From positions 310,001 to 374,000 of the forward strand of contig CAXMMQ010000004.1 in the NCBI GenBank assembly GCA_963693035.2: a DNA stretch of 64,000 nt, in the 5' to 3' direction. Made by a program: the position numbers and the translations under genes. Shown one piece after another: positions 1 to 8,252 of the stretch (positions within the stretch are counted from its first letter, which is position 1; each line of letters opens with the position of its first letter). Under the pieces are notes generated by a model. That model did no database searches. It saw only the letters and a list, made by a program, of their open reading frames with translations, and was not told the origin of the DNA. The stretch comes from Lichenicoccus sp963693035 (GTDB taxonomy: Bacteria > Pseudomonadota > Alphaproteobacteria > Acetobacterales > Acetobacteraceae).

Positions 1-276
1 TTCCAGGCCGGCGGCGCCAACCAGCCGGTCGAACACCTCGCGCACCGCCAGCGAGCGCCGGGTGGATTCGCGGTCGGCGGCGGTCATCATCTCTTCGACC
101 ATCGCCCCCGACAGGCCTTCTCCCGCCAGCGGAGCAACCTCACGGCTGTCGCTGCGGACATGCAGCGCCGCGAGATGAGCGCCGAAACGCCGCGCCAGGA
201 TCAGGGCGGTGGCCAGCGCAGCCTCGCCGTTCGGCGTGCCGTTCAGCGGCAGCAGGATCTTGCGCAGGTCGCTCAT
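1..276 (-). CDS. Universal stress protein (UspA family), partial
   Basis: The gene reads leftwards and runs off the window edge, so only the first 92 residues are seen. They start MSDLRKILLPLNGTPNGEAA, the usual UspA opening: a hydrophobic beta strand followed by a helix with small residues. A second strand (HLAALHVRSD) follows about 40 residues in. UspA proteins are cytoplasmic stress proteins, often ATP-binding through a C-terminal glycine-rich loop. That loop would lie outside the window, so nucleotide binding cannot be judged. The gene is co-directional with pdxH, which begins further right. The family call rests on the N-terminal fold pattern only. Confidence 0.7.
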   Translation of the reverse strand, partial: MSDLRKILLPLNGTPNGEAALATALILARRFGAHLAALHVRSDSREVAPLAGEGLSGAMVEEMMTAADRESTRRSLAVREVFDRLVGAAGLE

Positions 277-321
277 CGGCGATGTTCCCCTCACCCGGGC
301 TCCCGGTTTAGCACGGTTCGT

Positions 322-924
322 TCAGGGATAGAGCCGCGTCGTCTGCCAGGTGGCCTCGCTCTCGCGGCGATAGACGATGCGGTCGTGCAGGCGGTGCGGC
401 ATGTCCTGCCAGAACTCGATGATGTCGGGCAGCACCCGATAGCCGGACCAGTGCGGCGGCCGTGGCACGTCGGCATCCTGATAGCGTTGCTGCACCTCGG
501 CGAGCCGCTGCTCCAGCTCCGCCCGGTCCGCGAGAGGACGCGACTGGTCGGACGCAATGGCGCCGAGCCGGGAGTTGCGCCCGCGACTGGCGAAGTACGC
601 GTCGGCCTCCGCCTCGGTCACATCCTCGATCGGTCCCTCGACGCGCACCTGCCGGCGCAGGCTCTTCCAGTGGAACAGCAGGCTGGCATGGCGATTGGCC
701 GACAGTTCCTCACCCTTGCGGCTCTGCTTGTTGGTGTAGAAGACGAAGCCGCGCGCATCGAGACCCTTGAGCAGCACCATGCGCACCGATGGCAGCCCTT
801 CATGCGTCGAGGTCGCCAGCGCCATCGCGTTGGGATCGTTCGGCTCGGAGGCTTCGGCCTCAGCAAGCCAGCGCTGGAACAGCCCGATCGGGTCGTCCGT
901 GCGCTGCAGCTTCTCATCGGCCAT
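322..924 (-). CDS. pdxH: Pyridoxamine 5'-phosphate oxidase
   Basis: This 200-residue cytoplasmic FMN enzyme oxidises pyridoxine or pyridoxamine 5'-phosphate to pyridoxal 5'-phosphate, the last step of vitamin B6 synthesis and salvage. Visible family features are the FMN-binding run RMVLLKGLDARGFVFYTNKQ (about residues 47-66) followed by SRKGEEL, the HRLHDRIVY substrate-binding region near residue 180, and the C-terminal RLYP that resembles the usual RLAP ending. The length is normal or slightly short for the family. It is transcribed away from fabI, leaving about 180 bp between the two starts for both promoters. Confidence 0.96.
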   Translation of the reverse strand: MADEKLQRTDDPIGLFQRWLAEAEASEPNDPNAMALATSTHEGLPSVRMVLLKGLDARGFVFYTNKQSRKGEELSANRHASLLFHWKSLRRQVRVEGPIEDVTEAEADAYFASRGRNSRLGAIASDQSRPLADRAELEQRLAEVQQRYQDADVPRPPHWSGYRVLPDIIEFWQDMPHRLHDRIVYRRESEATWQTTRLYP

Positions 925-1107
925 GGTCCAACTCCTTCGGGGTTGCCGGTCTCTATGCTATTGGGAGGCTTAGCATGATCTGCCGATGCCGGTCTGCGCC
1001 GCCCGGGGCGCCTGCCCTTGTCGCTGGGCAGCGTGTGTGTCAGGACGGCACGCGAGCGGCCAGCCCGCTCAACCCTGGCTCATTATCTCTCATCAAGACG
1101 AGGCTCC

Positions 1108-1947
1108 ATGCCCGACGGCGCCAAGCACCTTCCCGTACGTGGCACCCTGATGCAGGGCAAGCGCGGCCTGATCATGGGTGTGGCCAACGACCGCTCCATT
1201 GCCTGGGGCATTGCCGCCGCCTGTGCCGCGCAGGGTGCCGAGCTCGCCTTCACGTTCCAGGGCGAGGCGCTGGAGAAGCGCGTGCGGCCGCTGGCGGAAG
1301 GCGTCGGCGCGTCGCTGGTGCTGCCGTGCGACGTGTCGGACGATGCCGCCATGGACGAGACCTTCGCGATCATCCAGCGCGAGTGGGGCCGCATCGACTT
1401 CCTGGTGCATGCGATCGGCTGGGCCGACAAGACCTACCTGCGCGGCCGCTATGCCGACACACCGCGCGAGGCCTTCCTGCAGGCGCTCGACATCTCCTGC
1501 TACTCGTTCACCGCGGTCAGCCGGCGAGCGGCGGCCCTGATGGATCGTGGCGGCTCGCTGCTGACCCTGACCTATCTCGGCGCCGAGCGGGTGATGCCGC
1601 ACTACAACGTTATGGGCGTTGCCAAGGCGGCGCTGGAAGCCTCGGTGCGCTATCTCGCTGCCGACTTCGGCGCCAATGGGATCAGGGTGAATGCGATCAG
1701 CGCCGGCCCGATCAAGACGCTGGCGGCCAGCGGCATCGGCGACTTCCGCTACATCCTGAAGTGGAACCAGCTCAACGCGCCGCTGGAGCGCAACGTGTCG
1801 ATCGACGAGGTCGGCGGCGCCGGTCTGTACCTGCTGTCGGACCTCTCGAGCGGCGTCACCGGCGAGGTGCATCACGTCGATAGCGGCTACCATACCGTCG
1901 GAATGAAGAACCCCAAAGCGCCGGACATCGCCACCGTCTCTGACTAA
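1108..1947 (+). CDS. fabI: Enoyl-[acyl-carrier-protein] reductase (NADH)
   Basis: This 279-residue SDR-type enzyme performs the final reduction in each round of fatty acid elongation. The FabI signature is clear: the variant dinucleotide motif GVANDRSIAWG (about residues 24-34) and the catalytic YNVMGVAK, i.e. Tyr-x6-Lys, near residue 165. The ATG at 1108 is chosen because GAGG lies a few bases upstream; an in-frame upstream ATG-less extension and a downstream ATG (MQGKRG, 1150) are alternatives. It is followed by a roughly 190 bp intergenic region carrying a dispersed repeat copy and then aroC. It is the target class of triclosan/isoniazid-type inhibitors. Confidence 0.95.
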   Translation: MPDGAKHLPVRGTLMQGKRGLIMGVANDRSIAWGIAAACAAQGAELAFTFQGEALEKRVRPLAEGVGASLVLPCDVSDDAAMDETFAIIQREWGRIDFLVHAIGWADKTYLRGRYADTPREAFLQALDISCYSFTAVSRRAAALMDRGGSLLTLTYLGAERVMPHYNVMGVAKAALEASVRYLAADFGANGIRVNAISAGPIKTLAASGIGDFRYILKWNQLNAPLERNVSIDEVGGAGLYLLSDLSSGVTGEVHHVDSGYHTVGMKNPKAPDIATVSD

Positions 1948-1996
1948 ACGACACGAAGGGCGGGACCTCGATCGGGACGACCCGGTTCGGGAATGC

Positions 1997-2123
1997 GCTA
2001 TGCTGAGCAACAGTGCTGCGAAGCGGCACGCCCGTCACGTCCTTTCCGAGCACCGGAGCGGAGCGGCCTCCCTGGCCGTGAGCACCGGAGCGCAGGGAAG
2101 GCGCGTCGGATTGCCGGCATAGC
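1997..2123 (+). repeat. Dispersed structured repeat, copy A (aroC leader)
   Basis: This copy has the shared core of a four-member intergenic family: a first GAGCACCGGAGCG near 2047, a second AGCACCGGAGCGCAGGGAAG about 45 bp later, then GGCGCGTCGGAT at 2100. It is closed by short inverted arms: GCTATGC at 1997-2003 pairs with GCATAGC at 2117-2123, and GCAA (2007-2010) pairs with TTGC (2111-2114). It ends about 20 bp before the aroC start, so it is probably transcribed as part of the aroC 5' leader. Confidence 0.7.
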
Positions 2124-2142
2124 AGCAGTATCGAGGCGGGTC

Positions 2143-3216
2143 TTGTCACATAACAGCTTTGGTCACCTGTTCCGGGTCACAACCTGGGGCGAGAGCCACG
2201 GGCCCTCCATCGGCTGCGTGGTGGATGGCTGTCCGCCGCGGATCGCGCTCGCCGAGACCGACATCCAGCCCTGGCTCGACCAGCGCCGGCCGGGACAGTC
2301 GAAATACACCACCCAGCGCCAGGAGCCGGATGCGGTGCGCATCCTGTCCGGGGTGTTCGAGGGCCGCACCACCGGCACGCCGATCTCGCTGGTGATCGAC
2401 AATGTGGACCAGCGCTCGCGCGACTATGCCTCCATCGCCGACCGCTACCGGCCCGGCCATGCCGACCTCACCTACGACCTCAAGTACGGCATACGCGACC
2501 CGCGCGGCGGCGGCCGCTCGTCGGCGCGCGAGACCGCGATGCGGGTGGCGGCCGGCGGCGTGGCCCGGCTGGTGCTCGGAGCGGGCGTCGTCGTGCGCGG
2601 CGCCTTGGTGCAGATCGGCCCGTACACCATCGAGCGGGCGCGCTGGGACTGGGAGGAGGTCGGCCGCAACGACTTCTTCTGTCCCGATCCCGGCACCGTG
2701 CCGGCCTGGGAGGAATATCTCGCCGCAGTCCGAAAGCGCGGCTCGTCGGCCGGCGCGATCATCGAGCTGCAGGCCGAGGGCGTGCCGCCAGGCCTGGGTG
2801 CGCCGATCTACGCCAAGCTGGATGCCGACCTGGCTTCGGCGCTTATGAGCATCAATGCGGTCAAGGCGGTGGAGATCGGCGCCGGCTTCTCGGCCGCCGA
2901 GTTCAGCGGCGAGCAGAATGCCGACCCGATGCGGCTGCGGGACGGACAGGTGGTGTTCGGCTCCAACAATGCCGGCGGCATCCTCGGCGGCATCTCGACC
3001 GGGCAGCCGATCGTGGCGCGCTTCGCGGTCAAGCCGACCAGCTCGATCCTGACCCCGGTGCAGTCGGTGACCCGTTCCGGTCACGAGGTCGATGTCGCGA
3101 CGCAGGGGCGGCACGATCCCTGCGTCGGCATACGCGCCGTGCCGGTCGGCGAGGCCATGCTGGCCTGCGTGCTGGCCGACCACCTGCTGCGGCACCGGGC
3201 CCAGAATCCCTGCTGA
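2143..3216 (+). CDS. aroC: Chorismate synthase
   Basis: This 357-residue enzyme converts 5-enolpyruvylshikimate-3-phosphate to chorismate with reduced FMN, the last shared step to aromatic amino acids, folate and quinones. The start is a TTG (MSHNSFGHLFRVTTWGESHG) preceded by GAGGCGGG at 2133-2140. An upstream in-frame extension exists, but it translates the repeat element and has no family similarity. Family signatures are TTWGESHGPSIG (about residues 13-24), the basic GRSSARETAMRVAAGG stretch near residue 125, and the C-terminal RHDPCVGIRAVPVGEAM. It is followed within 10 bp by the lipid A biosynthesis pair, suggesting one transcript. Confidence 0.96.
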   Translation: MSHNSFGHLFRVTTWGESHGPSIGCVVDGCPPRIALAETDIQPWLDQRRPGQSKYTTQRQEPDAVRILSGVFEGRTTGTPISLVIDNVDQRSRDYASIADRYRPGHADLTYDLKYGIRDPRGGGRSSARETAMRVAAGGVARLVLGAGVVVRGALVQIGPYTIERARWDWEEVGRNDFFCPDPGTVPAWEEYLAAVRKRGSSAGAIIELQAEGVPPGLGAPIYAKLDADLASALMSINAVKAVEIGAGFSAAEFSGEQNADPMRLRDGQVVFGSNNAGGILGGISTGQPIVARFAVKPTSSILTPVQSVTRSGHEVDVATQGRHDPCVGIRAVPVGEAMLACVLADHLLRHRAQNPC

Positions 3217-3224
3217 AGCGTGCG

Positions 3225-5195
3225 TTGCGCAGCCGGCCGATGCGGGCCGTGTCTGCCTGGGGGATCGGGCTGTATCTCGACATCGCTCTGCGCACCATGC
3301 GCTGGCGCCTGCAGGCGGATGCCGAGACCTGGGCGACCCTGACCGGACGCGAGGGCCGCACCGCCGTGGTGGTGTTCTGGCACGAGTACCTGCCGCTGGT
3401 GACGGCGCTCTGGCTGCTGGCGCGGCGCGATAATCCGGCGCTTTCGCTCAACGTGATGATCAGCCGCCATCGCGACGGCCGGCTGATCGCGGATGTCATA
3501 CGGCGCTGGGGGATCAACGCGGTCGCCGGATCCTCCGCCCGCGACGGCAAGCCGGAGAAGGGCGGGGCGGCGGCGCTGCGCCACCTGCTCGAGCTGCTGC
3601 GCGACGGGCGGGTGGTGACGATCACGCCGGATGGCCCGCGTGGCCCGAGGCGGGTGATGCAGCCCGGCAGCGCCAGGCTCGCGGCGCTCGCCGGGGTACC
3701 TGTGGTTCCGATCGCGGTGTTCTGCCGTCCGAGCCGCCGGCTGCGCTCCTGGGATCGGATGATGCTACCGCTGCCGTTCGGACGCGGCAGCATACGCTGC
3801 GGCGCGCCGATCATCGTGCCGCGACAGGGCTGGGAGGCGACGTCCGAGGTGATCGGGCGAGCACTGGATGCTCTCGACGACGATCAGCGCAACGCGACGA
3901 CCACCCCGATCAGCGCCAGGCTCTGGTGGCTGGCCGGCACCGCCGCCGAGCTGCCGCTGCGGCTGCTGCTGCGGCGGCGGGTGGCGCGCGGCAAGGAGAT
4001 CCCGGCGCGCCTCGGCGAGCGGCGCGGGCGCGCCACCCTGGCCCGGCCACCCGGTCGGCTGATCTGGCTGCATGCGGCGAGCGTCGGCGAGACGGTGTCG
4101 CTGCTGCCGCTGCTGGAGGCGCTGTGCCGCCTCGATCCGGCGCTGCACGTGCTGATGACGACCGGTTCGCTGACCTCGCAGCAATTGCTGGCGCAGCGCC
4201 TGCCCGAGCTGGGGTTGGCGGCGCGCGTGCTGCACCAGTTCGTGCCACTCGACGTGCCGCGCTGGCTGCACCGTTCCCTGGCCCATTGGCAGCCGCAGGC
4301 GGTGGTGCTGGTCGAAAGCGAATTGTGGCCGAACCTGATCGCCGCGACCCGCGCGCGCGGCGTGAAGCTGGCGCTGCTGAACGCCCGGATGTCCGATCGC
4401 AGCACCCGGAGCTGGCAGCGCCTGCCAGGCCTGTCCCGCCATCTGCTCCGGCACTTCACCTGGATCACCGCGCGCAGCAACGAGGATGCGGTTCGCCTAC
4501 GGACGCTCGGCGCGCAGGATGTGGAGACCCCCGGCGACCTGAAGCAGGCGGCGCCGGCACTTCCGGTGGACCAAGGCGAGCTCGAAGCCGTGCGCACGGC
4601 CCTCGCCGGCCGGCCGATCCTGCTCGCCGCCTGCACGCATGACGGCGAGGAGCCGGTGCTGGCCGCGGCGCATGCGCTGCTTCGCACCCGGCAGCCCGGG
4701 CTGCTGACGATCATCGCGCCAAGGCACCCCGAACGCGGCGCCGACATCGCCGATGCGCTCGAGGGCGCTCCGCGTCGTGCCCTCGGGCAGTTGCCGGGGC
4801 CGGCGCAGGAATTCTGGATCTGCGACACGCTCGGCGAACTCGGCCTGCTGTATCGCCTGTCGCCGATCGGCTTTCTTGGCAACAGCCTGCAGGCGGCCGC
4901 CCGCTCCGGCGGCGGCGGCGGCCACAACCCGTTCGAGCCGGCCCGGCTCGGCTGCCTGGTTGCCACCGGGCCGCTGACCTCGAACTTCAACGCCGCCTTC
5001 GAGGCCCTCGACCGGGTGCAGGCAGTGACCGTGACCGCGACGGCGACCGCGATTGCCGACTGGGCCGATGCAATGCTGGGCGACCCCGCGACGCGGACGG
5101 CGCGCGCGGTGGCGGCCCGGGCGATCGCCTCACGCGCCTCCAGCCTGCCGGACGACCTCGCGCGGCGGCTGCTCGGCCTCATCGGCACGAGCTGA
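3225..5195 (+). CDS. waaA: Fused DUF374 lysophospholipid-acyltransferase-like domain and 3-deoxy-D-manno-octulosonate transferase
   Basis: This single 656-residue reading frame joins two proteins usually encoded separately. Residues about 1-215 match the DUF374 acyltransferase-like family: FWHEYLPLVTALW, the SRHRDGRLIADVIRRWG box and TPDGPRGPRR. Residues about 225-656 are KDO transferase: WLHAASVGETVSLLPLLEAL with the conserved Glu, LVESELWPNLI, LLNARMSDRS, and a C-terminal GGHNPFEPARLG. WaaA adds KDO from CMP-KDO to lipid IVA at the inner membrane. The gene overlaps lpxK by TGATG. The start is TTG 3225 or ATG 3240; neither has a strong ribosome-binding site. The functional link to lipid A is firm for the second domain only; what the first domain acylates is unknown. 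Confidence 0.9.
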   Translation: MRSRPMRAVSAWGIGLYLDIALRTMRWRLQADAETWATLTGREGRTAVVVFWHEYLPLVTALWLLARRDNPALSLNVMISRHRDGRLIADVIRRWGINAVAGSSARDGKPEKGGAAALRHLLELLRDGRVVTITPDGPRGPRRVMQPGSARLAALAGVPVVPIAVFCRPSRRLRSWDRMMLPLPFGRGSIRCGAPIIVPRQGWEATSEVIGRALDALDDDQRNATTTPISARLWWLAGTAAELPLRLLLRRRVARGKEIPARLGERRGRATLARPPGRLIWLHAASVGETVSLLPLLEALCRLDPALHVLMTTGSLTSQQLLAQRLPELGLAARVLHQFVPLDVPRWLHRSLAHWQPQAVVLVESELWPNLIAATRARGVKLALLNARMSDRSTRSWQRLPGLSRHLLRHFTWITARSNEDAVRLRTLGAQDVETPGDLKQAAPALPVDQGELEAVRTALAGRPILLAACTHDGEEPVLAAAHALLRTRQPGLLTIIAPRHPERGADIADALEGAPRRALGQLPGPAQEFWICDTLGELGLLYRLSPIGFLGNSLQAAARSGGGGGHNPFEPARLGCLVATGPLTSNFNAAFEALDRVQAVTVTATATAIADWADAMLGDPATRTARAVAARAIASRASSLPDDLARRLLGLIGTS

Positions 5196-6175
5196 TGCAG
5201 CCGCCTGCCTTCTGGTCCGACCCGGTGCCCGGGCTGCGCGCGAATCTGCTTCGGCCCGCGTCGCACCTGGTCGAGTCCGTGACCCGGCGGCGGGTCGCGA
5301 GGCCGGGCTGGCACGCCCCGGTGCCGGTGCTGTGCTGCGGCAACCTGACCGTAGGTGGAGCAGGCAAGACCACGCTGGCGCTCGATCTGCTGGCGCGGCT
5401 CACGGCACGCGGCGTCGCGGCGCATGCGCTGACGCGCGGCTATCGCGGGAGCGTTCGCGGAGTCCTGAAGGTCGATCCGGCCCGGCACGATGCCGCCATG
5501 GTCGGCGACGAGCCGCTGCTGCTGGCGGCCGTCGCCCCGACCTGGGTGGGTACGGATCGCGCGGCCTCGGCGCGGGCCGCCATCGCCGCCGGCGCCAGGT
5601 GCCTGGTCATGGATGACGGCATGCAGAACCCGACGCTGGCGCGGGACTGCACGCTGATGGTGATCGACGGCGCGGCCGGCTTCGGCAATGGCTGCGTGCT
5701 GCCGGCCGGGCCGTTGCGCGAACCGGTAACGGCCGGTGCGAGGCGCGCGCAGGCGGCGATCCTGATCGGCCCGGACGAACGCGATGTCTCCGCGCTGTTG
5801 CCCGCGGTCCTGCCGGTCCTGCACGCCGAGCTGGCGATGTGCGAGCAGGCCGGCGCCCTGCACGGCCGCCGGCTGTTCGCGTTCGCCGGCATCGGGCGGC
5901 CCGGGAAGTTCTTCGCCGCGCTGCGCGCGCTCGGGCTCGAATTGTCCGGCGAAGAGGCATTCGCCGACCATCACCGGTATCGGCCTGCCGAGCTGGCCCG
6001 GCTGCAGGAGCAGGCCCGGGCGGCGGATGCGATGCTGGTCACCACGCCGAAGGATGCGGTGCGCCTGCCTGCCGCATTTCGTGACCAGATCGCGGTCCCC
6101 GGCGTCGCGTTACGCTGGGCGGATCCGGACGCGATCGAAGGCGTGCTCGAACGGCTGCTGCGGGCTGGAGAGTGA
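5195..6175 (+). CDS. lpxK: Tetraacyldisaccharide 4'-kinase
   Basis: This 326-residue inner-membrane-associated kinase phosphorylates the 4' position of the lipid A disaccharide to give lipid IVA, the acceptor for the upstream KDO transferase. The LpxK features are the early CGNLTVGGAGKTTLALDLL P-loop (about residues 48-64), the TRGYRGS run, DEPLLLA and DDGMQNP, all in the family's usual order. The N-terminal LRANLLRPASHLVESV segment is likely amphipathic and membrane-associating. It starts inside the waaA stop codon (TGATG), so translation is probably coupled. Its own stop overlaps a small downstream GTG-initiated frame. Confidence 0.95.
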   Translation: MQPPAFWSDPVPGLRANLLRPASHLVESVTRRRVARPGWHAPVPVLCCGNLTVGGAGKTTLALDLLARLTARGVAAHALTRGYRGSVRGVLKVDPARHDAAMVGDEPLLLAAVAPTWVGTDRAASARAAIAAGARCLVMDDGMQNPTLARDCTLMVIDGAAGFGNGCVLPAGPLREPVTAGARRAQAAILIGPDERDVSALLPAVLPVLHAELAMCEQAGALHGRRLFAFAGIGRPGKFFAALRALGLELSGEEAFADHHRYRPAELARLQEQARAADAMLVTTPKDAVRLPAAFRDQIAVPGVALRWADPDAIEGVLERLLRAGE

Positions 6176-6390
6176 AGGATGAGCGACAGGAGGCGGCCGT
6201 CTCGGACCATGCGCCTGTAAGCCCACGCGGCCAGGCCCCGCAAAGTCAGGCGATGAACGGCGTGCTGGAAGGCTGGATCCGGGACCGTCCGGAGAGCCGA
6301 CGATGGCTGCACCGGAGATGGCCCAAAACTTTGATGCAACACCTACAGGAAGACAACACGCCCCAAAAACACAAGATGGAGTCACAATGA
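6172..6390 (+). CDS. Small uncharacterised protein coupled to lpxK
   Basis: This 72-residue frame starts with GTG overlapping the lpxK stop (GTGA), an arrangement typical of coupled genes. The product is hydrophilic and rich in Arg and Gln. Its central part reads MNGVLEGWIRDRPESRRWLH, with no signal peptide or membrane segment. I do not recognise the family. The coding case rests on the 4 bp overlap and position; the last 20 residues look less gene-like. An internal ATG at residue 28 would give a 45-residue alternative. Confidence 0.35.
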   Translation: MKDERQEAAVSDHAPVSPRGQAPQSQAMNGVLEGWIRDRPESRRWLHRRWPKTLMQHLQEDNTPQKHKMESQ

Positions 6391-6554
6391 TTGAAGCGAA
6401 TCGCAAGAACGAGGCGATTTCGTAACAGACCCTGGCTAAAATGTCACAGTGATCCGGGGTGTGGGAGGCGCATTCGGGCGCCCGTCAGAATCCCTTTGTC
6501 ACCGGCGTTGTGGACCAATTACCTTTCCCTCACAAAGTTGCGAGGGACACTCCC
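6391..6554. other. Intergenic region upstream of small hypothetical gene
   Basis: These 164 bp separate the lpxK cluster from the next gene. They are relatively AT-rich for this genome and contain TAAAAT near 6436, a possible -10 element without a clear -35. A 12-codon frame opens at 6387 with ATGA overlap of the preceding stop and ends at TAA; I cannot say whether it is translated. Confidence 0.3.
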
Positions 6555-6920
6555 ATGGCCAGACCTGCAGCACAGCTCGAACTGCCCGCGAACTCCAACG
6601 TCGTGTCCCTGCGGCTGTCCTTCCTGCCCCGCCACCGCGAATACCTGCTCCGCTGGCTGCAGGCGGGCGCCTCGATGGGCCTGTGCGATGTCGATGTCTC
6701 GCCGCGCGCGACGTCCAGCCGCGAGCCGGTGACGCTCGAGCATGTGCTGGTCTGGGTGCGCGAGAATGCAGATCCGGCATACATGATCCGCCCCGAGGGG
6801 ATGCGCTGGCTGGTGATCGACCACGTCCGCAACCACAAGCTCGGCAGCTTCGCGAGCTTCGAAGCCGCGCTCTACTGCATCCGTCCCGTCTTGTCTTGTG
6901 GCGCGATTGCCGCGGCATAG
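6555..6920 (+). CDS. Conserved-looking hypothetical protein, 121 residues
   Basis: The ATG at 6555 has CGAGGGA seven bases upstream, a good ribosome-binding site, so I prefer it to an upstream ATG at 6459. The product starts MARPAAQLELPANSNVVSL and is a soluble, mixed alpha/beta-looking protein with FLPRHREYLLRWLQAG and EGMRWLVIDHVRNHKLGSF. It has no signal peptide or membrane helix and no motif I recognise. Codon usage is like its neighbours. It lies alone between lpxK and the convergently transcribed LpoA-like gene, so context gives no function. Confidence 0.6.
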   Translation: MARPAAQLELPANSNVVSLRLSFLPRHREYLLRWLQAGASMGLCDVDVSPRATSSREPVTLEHVLVWVRENADPAYMIRPEGMRWLVIDHVRNHKLGSFASFEAALYCIRPVLSCGAIAAA

Positions 6921-6941
6921 GGTCGAGATAAAGTGCCCCGG

Positions 6942-8252
6942 TTAGCTGGTCGTATCTGCCAATGAGGACGGCGCCGGCTGGATGATGCTCGCGCCGCCAC
7001 CAGGCTGGATCTGGAAAATGGCGAGGCCGCGGCGGACGTGGCCGTCCGGTTGCAGGGCGAAGATGCCGTCCACGCCGGCGAAACCGTCGGTGCGCGTCAG
7101 CATGTCGACACCGTAGCCGCCGTGCTGCGACAGGCTGCGCGCCAGCGCCGCGCCGTCGTACGGGATGTCGGCGAGCGGCCGCGGCGGCTGGCCGAACTTC
7201 TTTTCAAACAGCGTCGCGAAGCCGCGGCGGTCACGCGGATCCGGCCCCGCGAACCAGGCGCCTTCCAGCGCATGCAGCTTGCTGGCGAACGCTCCCCATA
7301 GTCCCGGCCCCATGATCCGGACCTGGGACGACGAGACATCGTAATAGGTCAGGACCGAGATCACCTCCTGCAGGCCGACGCCGGTATCGGCGAGCAGCAG
7401 CGCATCGAACGGCGGCGGCGGGATCGGGGTCTGGACGAGCGCGTCCGCGGTCGCGCGCACCGCCGGGTCCTGGCTGGCCTTGGCGTCCTTGACCTTCTGC
7501 TCGATCGCCCCGCGTCGGTCGGCGAAATCCGAGAGCGAGCGCATGGCGGCGTTCACGCTCTCCATGCTCTCGCCATGCTGCGCAATCACCGGCGCCGGCA
7601 GGCCGGCATCCGAGCAGGCGCGTCGCAATCCGTCTGCCATCGCATGGCCGAGCGCAGTGTCCGGCAGCAGGGCTGCGATGCGGTTGTGGTTCTCGGACCT
7701 GGCGGCGGCCACCAAGCGACGCACCTGCTGTTCCGGCGTGACACCCATCACCCAGACGCCGGGCTGGGCCTGCGCCACGTCGCTGGTGAAGGCCAGCATC
7801 GGCACGCCCGCCGCATGCGCGACCGGAGCCGCCTGCGCGGTGTCCGCCGAGGTAAGCGGACCGAGCAGGATGCCGTCCCCGCCGCCGAGCGCCGCCTGGG
7901 CTGCCTGCGCCGCGCCGCCGGGCGCCTCGGTGTCCTGCGGATCGAGGGCCGGCGCGCCCGGGGCGTCGAGTGCGAGTTGCGCGGATTTCAGCATGGCCTG
8001 GCCGAGCGGCGCATTGGCCCCGGTCAGCGGTAGCAGCAGGCCGACGCGGGTGCCGCGCGAGGCAGGCTGGTCACCGCCCTGGCTGGTCCGGTCGTATGAT
8101 GGCGGCTGCGAGCCGCCGCCGAACATCGCCATCGGCCCGGTGGTGCAGGCGGCGAGAGCGGCCAGGGATGCCAGTGCCGGGAGGCGAACGGCGGTCGGGG
8201 CTGGACGGGCGATCCCCGTACGCGCGAGGAACATCCATGTCCGACGAAGCAT
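6942..8252 (-). CDS. Penicillin-binding-protein activator (LpoA-like) lipoprotein, periplasmic-binding fold
   Basis: This 436-residue lipoprotein has a signal peptide ending in the lipobox LAALAAC (Cys about residue 36). The mature part has the branched-chain-amino-acid-receptor-like fold (peripla_BP_6): VGLLLPLTGANAPLGQAML, then GGGDGILLGPLTSADTAQAA, and FDALLLADTG. Members next to rsmI belong to the LpoA/YraM group that activates peptidoglycan synthases; E. coli has the same divergent lpoA/rsmI pair. ATG 8252 is chosen because GAGGAG lies six to seven bases upstream; it makes the first 16 bp overlap the start of rsmI on the other strand. A second ATG at 8234 would nearly remove this overlap. 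Substrate or partner is inferred from the family only. Confidence 0.85.
   Translation of the reverse strand: MLRRTWMFLARTGIARPAPTAVRLPALASLAALAACTTGPMAMFGGGSQPPSYDRTSQGGDQPASRGTRVGLLLPLTGANAPLGQAMLKSAQLALDAPGAPALDPQDTEAPGGAAQAAQAALGGGDGILLGPLTSADTAQAAPVAHAAGVPMLAFTSDVAQAQPGVWVMGVTPEQQVRRLVAAARSENHNRIAALLPDTALGHAMADGLRRACSDAGLPAPVIAQHGESMESVNAAMRSLSDFADRRGAIEQKVKDAKASQDPAVRATADALVQTPIPPPPFDALLLADTGVGLQEVISVLTYYDVSSSQVRIMGPGLWGAFASKLHALEGAWFAGPDPRDRRGFATLFEKKFGQPPRPLADIPYDGAALARSLSQHGGYGVDMLTRTDGFAGVDGIFALQPDGHVRRGLAIFQIQPGGGASIIQPAPSSLADTTS

Noticed and set aside
1993..2142. N-terminal extension of aroC
   Set aside because: It translates the dispersed repeat and has no chorismate synthase similarity; a TTG with a strong ribosome-binding site starts the conserved protein.
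3884..5974. 696-codon open frame antisense to waaA and lpxK
   Set aside because: Arg/Pro/Ser-rich composition typical of the complement of GC-rich genes, no motif, and it opposes two well-supported genes.
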